Assembly (NCBI RefSeq): GCF_001984035.1
Contig: NZ_CP019449.1
Span: 3,658,001-3,722,000, forward strand
Reading direction: 5' to 3'
DNA from: Sphingopyxis sp. QXT-31
GTDB taxonomy: Bacteria; Pseudomonadota; Alphaproteobacteria; Sphingomonadales; Sphingomonadaceae
DNA length: 64,000 bases
Below are positions 43,400 to 52,005 of this stretch, piece after piece. The translations under genes and the position numbers were made by a program. The notes beneath the pieces are model-generated. The model saw only the letters and a program-made list of their open reading frames with translations, was not told where the DNA came from and ran no database searches. Position 1 is the stretch's first letter; every line of letters begins with the position of its first letter.

Positions 43400-46300
43400 T
43401 CAGAATTTCACGCGCGCCCCGAACTGGAAGCGGCGGTCGACGCGGCTCCACGCCGAGTCGAAATATTTCGCCGCCGCGCCCGGGGTCTGCGGCGAGTCGC
43501 CGAAGACCTGCTGTTGATATTTTGTGGTCGTGTTCAGCAAATTGGTCCCGTCGACCGAAAGCTCCAGCCACTTCGTCGGCGAGAATCGCAGCGACGCATC
43601 GAGGAAGCCCGCGCCCTTCTGGAACACCGGCAGGCCGATGCAGCAGTCGAGATTCTGCGTGAGATAGCGCGAGCGCCAATTATAGGCGACGCGCAGCCCG
43701 ACCGGTCCCTTTTCATAGAGCCCGACGAGGTTGAACGTGTGTTTCGATATGCCGGCGAGCCGGTGCGAGTCGATGACGAAGCCCGAGCCGCCCAGCGACT
43801 GCTGACCCGCGCCGAACGCCCCCACGTCGCCGCTCGACGAGGCGGTGAACAGGTTGGAGTTGTTGATCCCCGACTGCTTCACAAAGGTATAGTTGGCCTG
43901 CATGCCGAGACCGCTGAACAGGCCGGGCAGGAAGTCGAAGAAGGTCTGGTAGGCCAGTTCGCCGCCCCAGATTTCGCCGCCTTTCCGCACGTTGCTCGGC
44001 CCGCTGATCAGCACCGTTTGGGTCGATGCGCCATTGGGCACGTCGCGCGCGAACTGGCCGAAGGAGATCGCATTGGTCAGCTTCTTGTAGAAGAGGCCGG
44101 CCGTCAGCGAGCTGTTCGATCCCATATAGCGTTCGAAGGTCAGGTCGAACTGGTCGGCGCGCAGCGGCTTGAGCGCCGCATTGCCCGAATTGGCGAGGAA
44201 CACGAAGTTGTACCCCGTGATCGCCCCGGCCGCGTTGCGCACGATATAGGGCGAGTCCGCCGTCGTGTTGATGATCGGCGCGTTGATCGCGAGCGTGTTG
44301 CGCAGGAAACCGAACTGCGGCCGCGAGATTGCCCGCGAATAGGCGAAGCGAACGAAGGTCTTGTCGTCGAAGCCGAAGCGCAGGTTGAAGCTGGGAAGCC
44401 AGTCGGTGCGGGTCGTCTTGTACTTGTCCTCGGCGGCGGCGCCGTTGGCGAAGGCGATGATGTCGGGCGTCAGGAAGCATCGCGGATTGACGACATTGTT
44501 ACCCGTCAAAGGCGTGTTGCACGGCACCAGATTGTCGAAGATGTTCGCCGCCGGAAAGGCGACGCTGCCCGTGCTCGCGATCTTGGTGCGCACCACGCGC
44601 AGGCCGACATTGCCCTGCAGCGCGACGCTGCCCAGCATCAGCCGGTCGCCGCCCCCGAATTTGACCATCGCATAGGCCGCCTGGGTCTGTTCGCGGACGC
44701 GAAACTTTTCGCCGGGCGTGAAGCATTGGTCGACGGTCGCCTCGGGGCGGTCGCAGATCGCGGTATAGCCCCCGCCGATCGGCGACGAGGTGGTCGCGCC
44801 GCTCAGCGAGTCGATCAGCCGCGGAAAATCGCGGAGCGTATCGCGGTTGAGATAGACGAGCGGCCCGTTGGGATAGGCGCTGCCATTGTAGAAATCGCCG
44901 AGGCTCTGCGATTCCCAGATGCCCTCGCCATAGCCCTGGAAGGGCGCATGGCCGGCATTGCCGCCGCAATTGCCCGTATTGGTCGGATAGGCGCCGCCGG
45001 TCGTGTTGTCGGCGTTGAAACCCGGGCCGTTGCAATTCCAGGGCGCGGCGATCGGGGTCCAGTTGAAGGTCGAATAGCGCACCGTCTGCTTGCGATCGGC
45101 GTAGCGCACGCCGACCTTCAGCGAATCGAGCCAGCCGCTGTCGGGAAAATCATATTCGGCGTCGCCGCGCAGCGCGAGTTCGTTGGCGTCATTGTCCTCG
45201 ACATGGCCCTGGATGAACGGGATCCAGTAATTGTGGGGATTGGCGAGGCCGCCCGCGGCATAATTGACGTTCGAACCGGGCAGCAGCGTCACCTGCGGCG
45301 TACCGTCGCCGTTCACGCTATAATCGTAATCGGCCATCGATCCCGTCGCGACCAAGATGTCGTTATTATAGGTCGAGGCATCGATATATTGCGCGTCGAT
45401 GTCGATATGCAGCCGGTCGCTCGCGTCCCAGCTGATATTGGCCGACAGGTCGCGCGTGCCTTCGCGGTGATCGAAATTGCGCGCTTCGTTCTGGAAATAG
45501 AGCCCGTCGCGCTGCGTCGTGCAGGCGCCGCCCGGCCCCGGTCCGCAATAGTTTACGAAGGGCTGGCCCGGCACCGCCGAGCCCGCGTTGATCGCGGCCT
45601 GCACGCTTTCGGTCGTGCCGCTGAAGCTGCCGTGCGGCTGGGTCAGGATTCCTCCGGTCAGCATGCCGTCGGGGCCAAAGGTCAGGCCGCTGCTGCCGAC
45701 GAGCACCGATCCGGTGCGCGGATTATATGCGCGCGTGCCGAAATAATTACCGTCGAGGATGGCGTGGCTGGCGCGCTCGAGCCAGGCGTTGGTGTAATGC
45801 GAGTCGATATACTGGATCGTCGCGCGCAGGCTGCCCGAATTATTTTCATATTGCAGCGCGCCGGCGATGCCGCGCCGTTTGCGGTCATAATCGACCTGCG
45901 AATAGCGGATGCCGTCGGGCGCATAGGCCCAGCCCGTTCCGCCGAAGGGATTGGCGGTGCAGGGCAGGCTGCCGTCGGCAGCGGGGGTGGCGCGCACCAC
46001 GCCATCGGCGCCCGTCGTGCCGAAACCGGCCGAGCAATAGGTGTCGATCTTGTCCATGATCACGCTCTCGGTCCGCGTGACGAGATGGCTTTCGGCATAG
46101 CTGGCAAGGATACCGAAGCGGCCGATCGCGGTATCCCATGTATTGCTGATCAACCCTGAAAATTCGGGGTTCCAGCGCCCCGAGCGATCGCCGTAATTGA
46201 CCCGGACGGTCCCCGTGACCACCAGCCCCTTCTGGTCGAACGGCACGCGCGTGCGCAGATCGACGGTGCCGGCGATGCCGCCCTCGATCAGGTCCGCGGT

Positions 46301-46792
46301 CTGGTTTTTATAGACGTCGATCCCCGCGAGCAGTTCGGGCGCGATATCGTTGAACTGCAGCCCGCGCGCGGCGTCGGCGGAGAAGCTGTCGCGGCCATTG
46401 ATCTCGGTACGGACATTGGTCAGGCCGCGGATGAGCACGTCGGTCGGCTCGCCCGACGGGTGCGTCGAATCGTCGGCCGATTGCAGGCGGTTGACCGTGA
46501 TGCCCGGGATCCGCTGCAGCGCCTCGGCGGCCGACTTGTCGGGAAAGGCGCCGATGTCGGTGGCGGTCACCGAATCGACGACGGTCAGCGCGTCGCGTTT
46601 GCGCCCCGCCGCATCCTCCAGCGCGGCGCGCACGCCGGTGACCACGATTTCGTCATCGGCGCCGGCACCGCCCTCGGGCGGTGCGTCCTGCGCCATCGCC
46701 GGCGCGGCGAACAACAGGCCGGCGGCGACCACCGGCAGCGAGGCGCCGCCCAGCAGCATCCGCGCACGAGATTTCGCGATAGTGTCGAGCAT
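43400..46792 (-). CDS. TonB-dependent receptor of the alpha-glucan locus
   Basis: The 1130-residue product has a signal peptide (FAAPAMAQ), a TonB-box-like EIVVTGVRAAL, a plug domain with LQRIPGITVNR and VLIRGLTNVRTEINGRDSF, and a large barrel ending in ARVKF. The length and the DDEIVVTGVRAALEDA start match the Caulobacter MalA-type receptors for oligosaccharides. It is the first gene of the five-gene operon and should take up maltodextrin-like glucans that GH97 then degrades. Substrate is inferred from neighbours. Confidence 0.93.
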   Translation of the reverse strand: MLDTIAKSRARMLLGGASLPVVAAGLLFAAPAMAQDAPPEGGAGADDEIVVTGVRAALEDAAGRKRDALTVVDSVTATDIGAFPDKSAAEALQRIPGITVNRLQSADDSTHPSGEPTDVLIRGLTNVRTEINGRDSFSADAARGLQFNDIAPELLAGIDVYKNQTADLIEGGIAGTVDLRTRVPFDQKGLVVTGTVRVNYGDRSGRWNPEFSGLISNTWDTAIGRFGILASYAESHLVTRTESVIMDKIDTYCSAGFGTTGADGVVRATPAADGSLPCTANPFGGTGWAYAPDGIRYSQVDYDRKRRGIAGALQYENNSGSLRATIQYIDSHYTNAWLERASHAILDGNYFGTRAYNPRTGSVLVGSSGLTFGPDGMLTGGILTQPHGSFSGTTESVQAAINAGSAVPGQPFVNYCGPGPGGACTTQRDGLYFQNEARNFDHREGTRDLSANISWDASDRLHIDIDAQYIDASTYNNDILVATGSMADYDYSVNGDGTPQVTLLPGSNVNYAAGGLANPHNYWIPFIQGHVEDNDANELALRGDAEYDFPDSGWLDSLKVGVRYADRKQTVRYSTFNWTPIAAPWNCNGPGFNADNTTGGAYPTNTGNCGGNAGHAPFQGYGEGIWESQSLGDFYNGSAYPNGPLVYLNRDTLRDFPRLIDSLSGATTSSPIGGGYTAICDRPEATVDQCFTPGEKFRVREQTQAAYAMVKFGGGDRLMLGSVALQGNVGLRVVRTKIASTGSVAFPAANIFDNLVPCNTPLTGNNVVNPRCFLTPDIIAFANGAAAEDKYKTTRTDWLPSFNLRFGFDDKTFVRFAYSRAISRPQFGFLRNTLAINAPIINTTADSPYIVRNAAGAITGYNFVFLANSGNAALKPLRADQFDLTFERYMGSNSSLTAGLFYKKLTNAISFGQFARDVPNGASTQTVLISGPSNVRKGGEIWGGELAYQTFFDFLPGLFSGLGMQANYTFVKQSGINNSNLFTASSSGDVGAFGAGQQSLGGSGFVIDSHRLAGISKHTFNLVGLYEKGPVGLRVAYNWRSRYLTQNLDCCIGLPVFQKGAGFLDASLRFSPTKWLELSVDGTNLLNTTTKYQQQVFGDSPQTPGAAAKYFDSAWSRVDRRFQFGARVKF

Positions 46793-47076
46793 GAATGCTC
46801 CTCCCCTTTCCCAAATGGCGCCCCCTTTGGCGGGGCTTTCTCATTCTGGGCCGAGGCGGAGACTACCCGCTCGACCATTTGCATGATTTTGCGCATTGTT
46901 GCACAAATGGCAAGCGTATTTTCCGGCGCCCGGAATGGGATATTTTATCTATGAAAATCAATTATATGAACGGGAATTGATGCGGTTTTTGGATTTTCTG
47001 CGGTGCGTGAAGGGGCGCCCTGCATACGTTTGTACACCAATCAATTGATGCAAATATTTGCATTCGAGAGGTTAAG
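46793..47076 (-). promoter_or_regulatory. AT-rich control region of the alpha-glucan operon
   Basis: 284 bp upstream of the TBDR, much richer in A/T than the rest. On the minus strand a TATAAT sequence lies at about 46960-46965 and an ATTTGCAT half-site at 46877-46884 (plus strand). A perfect 16-bp palindrome stands at 47048-47063. The promoter assignment is tentative. Confidence 0.4.
47048..47063. promoter_or_regulatory. Candidate LacI operator, TBDR side
   Basis: ATGCAAATATTTGCAT is a perfect 16-bp palindrome about 256 bp upstream of the TBDR start. A near copy, ATGCAAATCTTGCAT, covers the start codon of the MFS transporter at 48589-48603. Both could be bound by the LacI regulator at 48660. 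Inference from similarity and position. Confidence 0.45.
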
Positions 47077-48603
47077 TCAGGGCTGTGGGCGCGGAATCAG
47101 CAGCGCGGCGAGCGCCGCCACGCCGAGCAGCTCCGCTGCGATCGCGAGCGCCATCGCCGGCGCGCCGCCCATCGGCCCGGCGACGAGCGGGCCGAGGCCG
47201 ATCGCCGCGACGAGCTGCGGAATCACGAGGAAGATATTGTGGATGCCGAGGTACACGCCGACCTTCGCGGGCGGTACCGCGCCGACGATGATCGCATAGG
47301 GCAGCGACAGGATCGCCGCCCAGGCGAGCCCGACGCCGACCGCCGCGAGCCAGAGGAGGCCGGGGTCGGAGATCAGCACGAAACCCGCCATGCCCGCGGC
47401 GCCGCACCACAGGCAAGCGGCATAGGCGCGGCGCTCGCCGATTCGCGCAGACAGCGTCGGCAGCGCGAGCGCGCCGAGCGCCGCGACGCCATTATAGGTC
47501 GCGAACAAGATGCCAACCCAGTCGGCGGCGGCGTTATAGGCGGCCGACGCCGGGTCGGCCGCGCCGAAATGGCTGCGCGCGATCGCGGGGGTGGCATAGA
47601 TCCACATCGCGAACAGCGCGAACCAGGTGAAGAATTGCACCACCGCCAGCCGCCGCAGCGCGGCGGGCATGCGCACAAAATCCTCGCCGATCTGGAACAG
47701 GCCGAGCGACGCGTCGCCGCGCGCGCGGCGGCGCCCGGCGGCGAGCTGCGCCAGCCCGATCAGCGCCGTCGCCGCGGCGAGCACGACCACCTCCCATTGC
47801 CAGCGCAGCAGCAGCGCGGCGAGCAGCAGCGCCGCGCCGCCGATCGCGGGCGTGCGTCCGCCGGCGCTGAGCCGCACGATCGGGCCGGTCGTGGCGGGCG
47901 CAGGGCGCTCAGCGGGCGCCGCGCCGCCGGTTGCCGGTCGCTCGCGCGTGAAGGTTACGGTCCACAGCACCGACACCACCAGGCACGCGCTGCCGATGTA
48001 GAAGGCATAGCGCAGCGCGGGGGGCAGCGCGCCCGGCGCCGCGGTGCCCGCGACGCCGAACCAGTTCACCAGCATCCACGGCAGCGCCGAGGCGAAGACC
48101 GCGCCGGTGCCGATGAAAAAGACCTGCACCGCATAGCCGCGCGCGCGCTGCGCCGGCGGCAGATTGTCGGCGACCAGCGCGCGCGAGGGATCCATGGTGA
48201 TGTTGATCGACGCGGTGAGCAGCCACAGCGCCGCGATCGCGGTCCATAATGTCGTGGCATTGGGCATGACCAGCAGCGCGAGCGCGGTGAGCAATCCGCC
48301 GGCGAGCAGGAAAGGGCGCCTTTTGCCGAAGCGCGAGCGCGAATGATCGCTGAGGTGGCCGACGATCGGTTGGACGATCAGCCCGGTGATCGGCCCCGCG
48401 ATCCACAGCGCGGGCAGCGCGGCGACATCGGCGCCCAGCGCCTGGAAGATGCGGCTGGTATTGGCGTTCTGCAGCCCCCAGACGATCTGGATGCCGAACA
48501 ATGCAAAGCACATCGTCCAGATATGCAAATTGGGCGCGCGATATTCGGACGATTCGGGCGTATGCCCACGCTGCGGCGGGTCAGCGATATGCAAATCTTG
48601 CAT
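47077..48603 (-). CDS. MFS sugar transporter (MalY-like)
   Basis: The 508-residue product has about 12 hydrophobic helices. It starts QIVWGLQNANTSRIFQALGA and has the MFS loop motif GHLSDHSRSRFGKRRPF after helix 2, typical of the glycoside-pentoside-hexuronide/SLC45-like sugar transporters. Relatives include Caulobacter MalY, which moves maltose across the inner membrane. It is divergent from a LacI regulator (56 bp between starts) and likely takes the products of GH97. A candidate operator overlaps its start codon. Confidence 0.88.
   Translation of the reverse strand: MQDLHIADPPQRGHTPESSEYRAPNLHIWTMCFALFGIQIVWGLQNANTSRIFQALGADVAALPALWIAGPITGLIVQPIVGHLSDHSRSRFGKRRPFLLAGGLLTALALLVMPNATTLWTAIAALWLLTASINITMDPSRALVADNLPPAQRARGYAVQVFFIGTGAVFASALPWMLVNWFGVAGTAAPGALPPALRYAFYIGSACLVVSVLWTVTFTRERPATGGAAPAERPAPATTGPIVRLSAGGRTPAIGGAALLLAALLLRWQWEVVVLAAATALIGLAQLAAGRRRARGDASLGLFQIGEDFVRMPAALRRLAVVQFFTWFALFAMWIYATPAIARSHFGAADPASAAYNAAADWVGILFATYNGVAALGALALPTLSARIGERRAYAACLWCGAAGMAGFVLISDPGLLWLAAVGVGLAWAAILSLPYAIIVGAVPPAKVGVYLGIHNIFLVIPQLVAAIGLGPLVAGPMGGAPAMALAIAAELLGVAALAALLIPRPQP
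48589..48603. promoter_or_regulatory. Candidate LacI operator, transporter side
   Basis: ATGCAAATCTTGCAT, nearly palindromic, ends on the first base of the MFS start codon (minus strand) and is 57-71 bp from the LacI start. It resembles ATGCAAATATTTGCAT at 47048. Binding here would block transporter expression. Confidence 0.45.
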
Positions 48604-48659
48604 TCCCTCCCCCCTCCTGTGCTAGGGCAGCCCCCGACGCCGGACACGGATGGCCCTTC

Positions 48660-49664
48660 ATGAGCAGCAACAATACCAGATTGGAAGACTTGGCAAGGCT
48701 GGCGGGCGTGTCGATCTCGACCGTCTCGCGCGCGCTCAACGACCATCCCTTGATCAGCGTGGCGACCAAGAAGAAGATCTGGGCACTCGCGCGCGAACAT
48801 CATTATCCCTTCCGCAGCCACATGCCCGCGGCGCCGATGGGGGCCGAGGGATCGATCGTCGTCGTCACCCCGCATATGCACGGCCGCCCGCTGCCGCTGT
48901 CGCACCCCTTCTTCCTCGAGCTGCTCGCGAGCATCGGCGAGGCGGCGCGCGCGCGCGACTGCGATTTCACCGTCAGCCATACCGCGCCGCGCGACATCGA
49001 CGACCTCGTTGCGGTGATGACCACCAGCCGCGCCAATGGCGTGATCTTCCTGGGGCAGAGCATGCTCCACGACGGCTTCAACCAGCTCGCCGAGGCGAAC
49101 AGCAACTTCGTCGTCTGGGGCGCGCATCTGCCGGGGCAGAAATATCGCTCGGTTGGCTCCGACAATGTCCTCGGCGGGCGCCGCGCGACGCTGCATCTCG
49201 CGCGGCTGGGGCGCAAGGCGATCGCCTTCGTCGGGTCGAGCGATCCCGAGGCGATGCAGCGGCGGCAGGGCTATGTCGAGGCGCTGGAGGCGAACGGGCT
49301 TCAGGCCGACCCGGCGCTCGACGTGCGCGTCGATTTCGGCTTCGAATCGGCCGAACGCGCGCTCGGGCAATTGCTCGCGCGCGGCCAGCGCCCCGACGCG
49401 ATCTTCGCTTCGAGCGACCTCATCGCGCTCGGCGCGATCCGCGCGCTGCGCAAGGCCAATCTGTCGGTGCCCAAGGACGTCTCGGTCGTCGGCTACGACG
49501 ACATGCTGCTCGCGCGGCTCAGCACCCCGGCGCTGACGACGATCCAGCAGGACACGCTCGAGGCGGGCCGCCGCCTCGTCTCGCAGGTGATGGACGCGCA
49601 TGCCGAACAGTTCCTCGACTATCTACCGACGCATCTGATCGTCCGCGAATCCTGCGGGGCGTGA
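48660..49664 (+). CDS. LacI-family transcriptional regulator
   Basis: The 334-residue product begins with the LacI helix-turn-helix (LEDLARLAGVSISTVSRALN) and the hinge (AREHHYPFRSH), then a periplasmic-binding-protein-like sensor domain ending with SVVGYDDMLLARLSTPALTTI. It is divergent from the MFS gene. Its likely targets are the transporter and the TBDR-halogenase-GH97 operon, with a maltose-type inducer, by analogy with MalI of Caulobacter. The ATG at 48660 was chosen because it precedes the HTH by four residues. Confidence 0.9.
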   Translation: MSSNNTRLEDLARLAGVSISTVSRALNDHPLISVATKKKIWALAREHHYPFRSHMPAAPMGAEGSIVVVTPHMHGRPLPLSHPFFLELLASIGEAARARDCDFTVSHTAPRDIDDLVAVMTTSRANGVIFLGQSMLHDGFNQLAEANSNFVVWGAHLPGQKYRSVGSDNVLGGRRATLHLARLGRKAIAFVGSSDPEAMQRRQGYVEALEANGLQADPALDVRVDFGFESAERALGQLLARGQRPDAIFASSDLIALGAIRALRKANLSVPKDVSVVGYDDMLLARLSTPALTTIQQDTLEAGRRLVSQVMDAHAEQFLDYLPTHLIVRESCGA

Positions 49665-49673
49665 GGCGGCGGT

Positions 49674-50057
49674 TCAGACGAGCCGCGTGTCGATCGGCAG
49701 CCCGCCCTTCAGCGTCAGCGTCACGGGGGTACGCTCGGCGATGTCGGCGAGGCGCGCCGCCTGCTCGGCGTCGAGCCCGGCGATCTTGAGCGTGCGGTCG
49801 ATGCGGCGGTCGGGATGCTGGCCCGACAGGCGGAGGCCGACCTCGACCGATTCAAGCGGCCACTCCTTGCGGTCGGCGTACATGCGCAGCGTGATCGCTG
49901 TACAGGCGCCGAGGCTGGCGAGCAGCAGGTCGTAAGGCGCGGGCCCGGCCGCGCCGCCGCCGAGCGCGGGCGGCTCGTCGGAGACGAGCTTGTGGCCGCC
50001 GACGTCGATCTCGGTGCGATAGCGGTCCTTACCGATGATCGCGGTACCGTGCGCCAT
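49674..50057 (-). CDS. OsmC-family protein
   Basis: OsmC/Ohr proteins reduce organic hydroperoxides or have thiol-dependent roles. The 127-residue product contains the family Cys in LLLASLGACTAITLRMYADRK near residue 52 and GGG-AGPAPYDLLLA before it. A second conserved Cys usually near the C-terminal half was not found, so this may be a YhfA-like member and not a true peroxidase. It starts at 50057 and lies last in a minus-strand operon with the epoxide hydrolase-like gene. Confidence 0.82.
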   Translation of the reverse strand: MAHGTAIIGKDRYRTEIDVGGHKLVSDEPPALGGGAAGPAPYDLLLASLGACTAITLRMYADRKEWPLESVEVGLRLSGQHPDRRIDRTLKIAGLDAEQAARLADIAERTPVTLTLKGGLPIDTRLV

Positions 50058-50077
50058 GCTCGTCTCTCCTTCGGTGG

Positions 50078-51046
50078 TCAGGTGATGGTGCGCCGGAGCC
50101 ATGGAATGAGCAAGGCCTCGACCTCCGCCGCGCGCTCGGCCTGCGTCCAGTGGCCGCAGCCCTCCAGCATATGCGCCTCGAGATCGGGAACGACTTCGCG
50201 CATGAGCGGGATGGGGTCTGCGGTGCCCAGCACGAGCGCGGGGTCGCTGGTGCCGCCGACGAACAGCGCGGGGCGGCGGATGACGGGATCGAACTGCCCC
50301 GCCCAATCGAAGTCGCGGCCATGGTTGCGATATCGGTTCAGCGCCCCCGCAAACCCCGTGCGCGCAAAAGTCGCCGCGGCCTGCTCGAAATAGCCCGCAT
50401 GGAGCCACGGCGGCACGCGGTCGGGGAAGCGCAGCCCGTCGAGCAGTTTCGCGCCATGCGGCTTGTCGTTGGGCCAGTCGCCGGGCGCGGCATCGCCCGA
50501 GATGCAATGGTAGAAAGCGCGCAGGAAGCGCGCAGGATCGGTCTCGAGCTCGGCCTCGGCGACCCCCGGCTCCTGGAAATAGGCCTGGTAGAAAAAGCGT
50601 CCCTTGTCGGTGAAGCGGCGCTTGAACATCGCGTCGAACGGTGCGGCGGCGCGGCCGAGCCAGGGGATCGACAGCGCCGCGACCGCGCCGAAACGGTCGG
50701 GGCGCGCCATGATGCTGTTCCAGACGATCGAGGCGCCCCAGTCGTGGCCGACGAGCGTGACGGGCTCGTCCGGCGCGAGCGCGTCGGCGACCGCGACCAG
50801 ATCGGCGACGATCGCCTCCATGCGATAGGCCTCGACCGCGGCGGGCCGGTCGCTGTCGCCATAGCCGCGCACGTCGATGGCCGCGGTGCGATAGCCCGCC
50901 GTTACCGCGGCCGCGGTCAGGCGCTGCCACGACTGGCGCAGCTCGGGGAAGCCGTGGACGAAAAGGACCAGCGGTCCGGAACCCGCGACGTCGGCGGCAA
51001 GGCGCACGCCGTCGGGGGCGGTGATGATCGTTGCTGCCTCGCTCAT
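50078..51046 (-). CDS. Alpha/beta hydrolase, epoxide-hydrolase-like
   Basis: The 322-residue product has the epoxide hydrolase signatures HGFPELRQSW (oxyanion HGxP) near residue 30 and GHDWGASIVW with the nucleophile Asp near residue 105. The cap-domain and His near the C-terminus (GCGHWTQAE) complete the triad. The reaction is probably hydrolysis of an epoxide or a halo compound; haloalkane dehalogenases share these motifs. Operon with OsmC and the MpaB-like oxygenase under the TetR sites. Confidence 0.85.
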   Translation of the reverse strand: MSEAATIITAPDGVRLAADVAGSGPLVLFVHGFPELRQSWQRLTAAAVTAGYRTAAIDVRGYGDSDRPAAVEAYRMEAIVADLVAVADALAPDEPVTLVGHDWGASIVWNSIMARPDRFGAVAALSIPWLGRAAAPFDAMFKRRFTDKGRFFYQAYFQEPGVAEAELETDPARFLRAFYHCISGDAAPGDWPNDKPHGAKLLDGLRFPDRVPPWLHAGYFEQAAATFARTGFAGALNRYRNHGRDFDWAGQFDPVIRRPALFVGGTSDPALVLGTADPIPLMREVVPDLEAHMLEGCGHWTQAERAAEVEALLIPWLRRTIT

Positions 51047-51068
51047 TCCGCCCCGCTTGCTTCGTCGC

Positions 51069-51947
51069 CTATCGCCAGGCGGTATCGCCGGGAAGGCCGA
51101 GGCGCAAGGCGGCCTGCCACGCGGGCGAGGTGGGGTCCTTGCGGCGGTCGGCGAGCTTGCCCATCGCTTTCACCATGATCCGGTCGCGCGTGCGAAGGTC
51201 GTGCTCGGGTCCGAGCTCGAGCCGCTGGCGCACCACGGGCGGCAGCAGCGACACCGCGGCGCGCGCGAGCGCCTTGTGCAGGAAGCGCGGCACCGACGGC
51301 GCGGCGCGGCCCGAGCGGATGATATCGAGGAACTCGCCGTTGATCGGGTGCGGCTCGAAGCGCGGCAGCAGCTCTTCCATCATCGCCAGGAATTCGGCCT
51401 CGGACTTGGGCGTGTGCGTCACGCCGTAGAGCGCCGCGACGGGCTCGCCGTCGGCCCAGTAACGCGCCTGCTCGGCCGCCGACAGCGGGCGCACGAAGCG
51501 GTGATAGGCGGTGAGGAAACCATATTGCGCCGTGGCATAGACCCAGTTGAGCAGTTCGGGGTCGAGCGCCGTATAGGCCTCGCCCTTCGGCGTTTCGCCC
51601 GACACCTTGGCGTGCATGCGATTGACCCCGCCGATCACCCGCCGCGCCGCGCTGGCTGGACCGTAAACCCCCACCATCGCCGCCATCCCCGTGCGCTGCG
51701 AGCGGCCGATCGGGTCGGTCTTGTAGATCGAATGGTCCCACACCCCCGAGCGGATGCGCGCGTCGGCGAATTCGAGCAGCACCGCCGCGACCCCGCCGAC
51801 CGCCATCGCGATCGGGTTCTTGAAGATGCGCCACTGCAGCGAATCGGGCGCGAGCAGTGACGGTTCGCCCGTCGGCTTGCTGAAATCGATCGCCATGCCC
51901 GGCGGCGTATTCGTCATGCGGTTCATGCGGATTATCTTCCGTCGCAA
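51069..51947 (-). CDS. MpaB-like oxygenase (DUF2236)
   Basis: The 292-residue product belongs to the DUF2236/MpaB/rubber-oxygenase-like family, haem-containing enzymes that cleave C=C bonds. Motifs include VWDHSIYKTDPIGRSQRT near residue 70, VNRMHAKVSG with the conserved His near residue 110, LLNWVYATAQYGFL near 130, and a C-terminal domain. Substrate is unknown; relatives cut prenyl side chains or latex. It shares a divergent promoter region with the acyl-CoA dehydrogenase at 52006. Confidence 0.82.
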   Translation of the reverse strand: MRRKIIRMNRMTNTPPGMAIDFSKPTGEPSLLAPDSLQWRIFKNPIAMAVGGVAAVLLEFADARIRSGVWDHSIYKTDPIGRSQRTGMAAMVGVYGPASAARRVIGGVNRMHAKVSGETPKGEAYTALDPELLNWVYATAQYGFLTAYHRFVRPLSAAEQARYWADGEPVAALYGVTHTPKSEAEFLAMMEELLPRFEPHPINGEFLDIIRSGRAAPSVPRFLHKALARAAVSLLPPVVRQRLELGPEHDLRTRDRIMVKAMGKLADRRKDPTSPAWQAALRLGLPGDTAWR

Positions 51948-51967
51948 TTGACCATGTTCGCAAAGCT

Positions 51968-51985
51968 GTTATCAGATGTGATAAC
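51968..51985. promoter_or_regulatory. TetR operator candidate, site 1
   Basis: GTTATCAGATGTGATAAC: 7-bp arms GTTATCA/TGATAAC around four bases. It lies between the divergent starts of the MpaB-like gene (51947) and the acyl-CoA dehydrogenase (52006), and matches two other sites near the TetR gene. Confidence 0.7.
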
Positions 51986-52005
51986 GATAGGCAACGGACG
52001 AGACG

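Noticed and set aside
43370..46159. 929-codon plus-strand frame opposite the large TBDR.
   Set aside because: Antisense shadow rich in Arg/Ala/Asp; the receptor frame has plug and barrel motifs.
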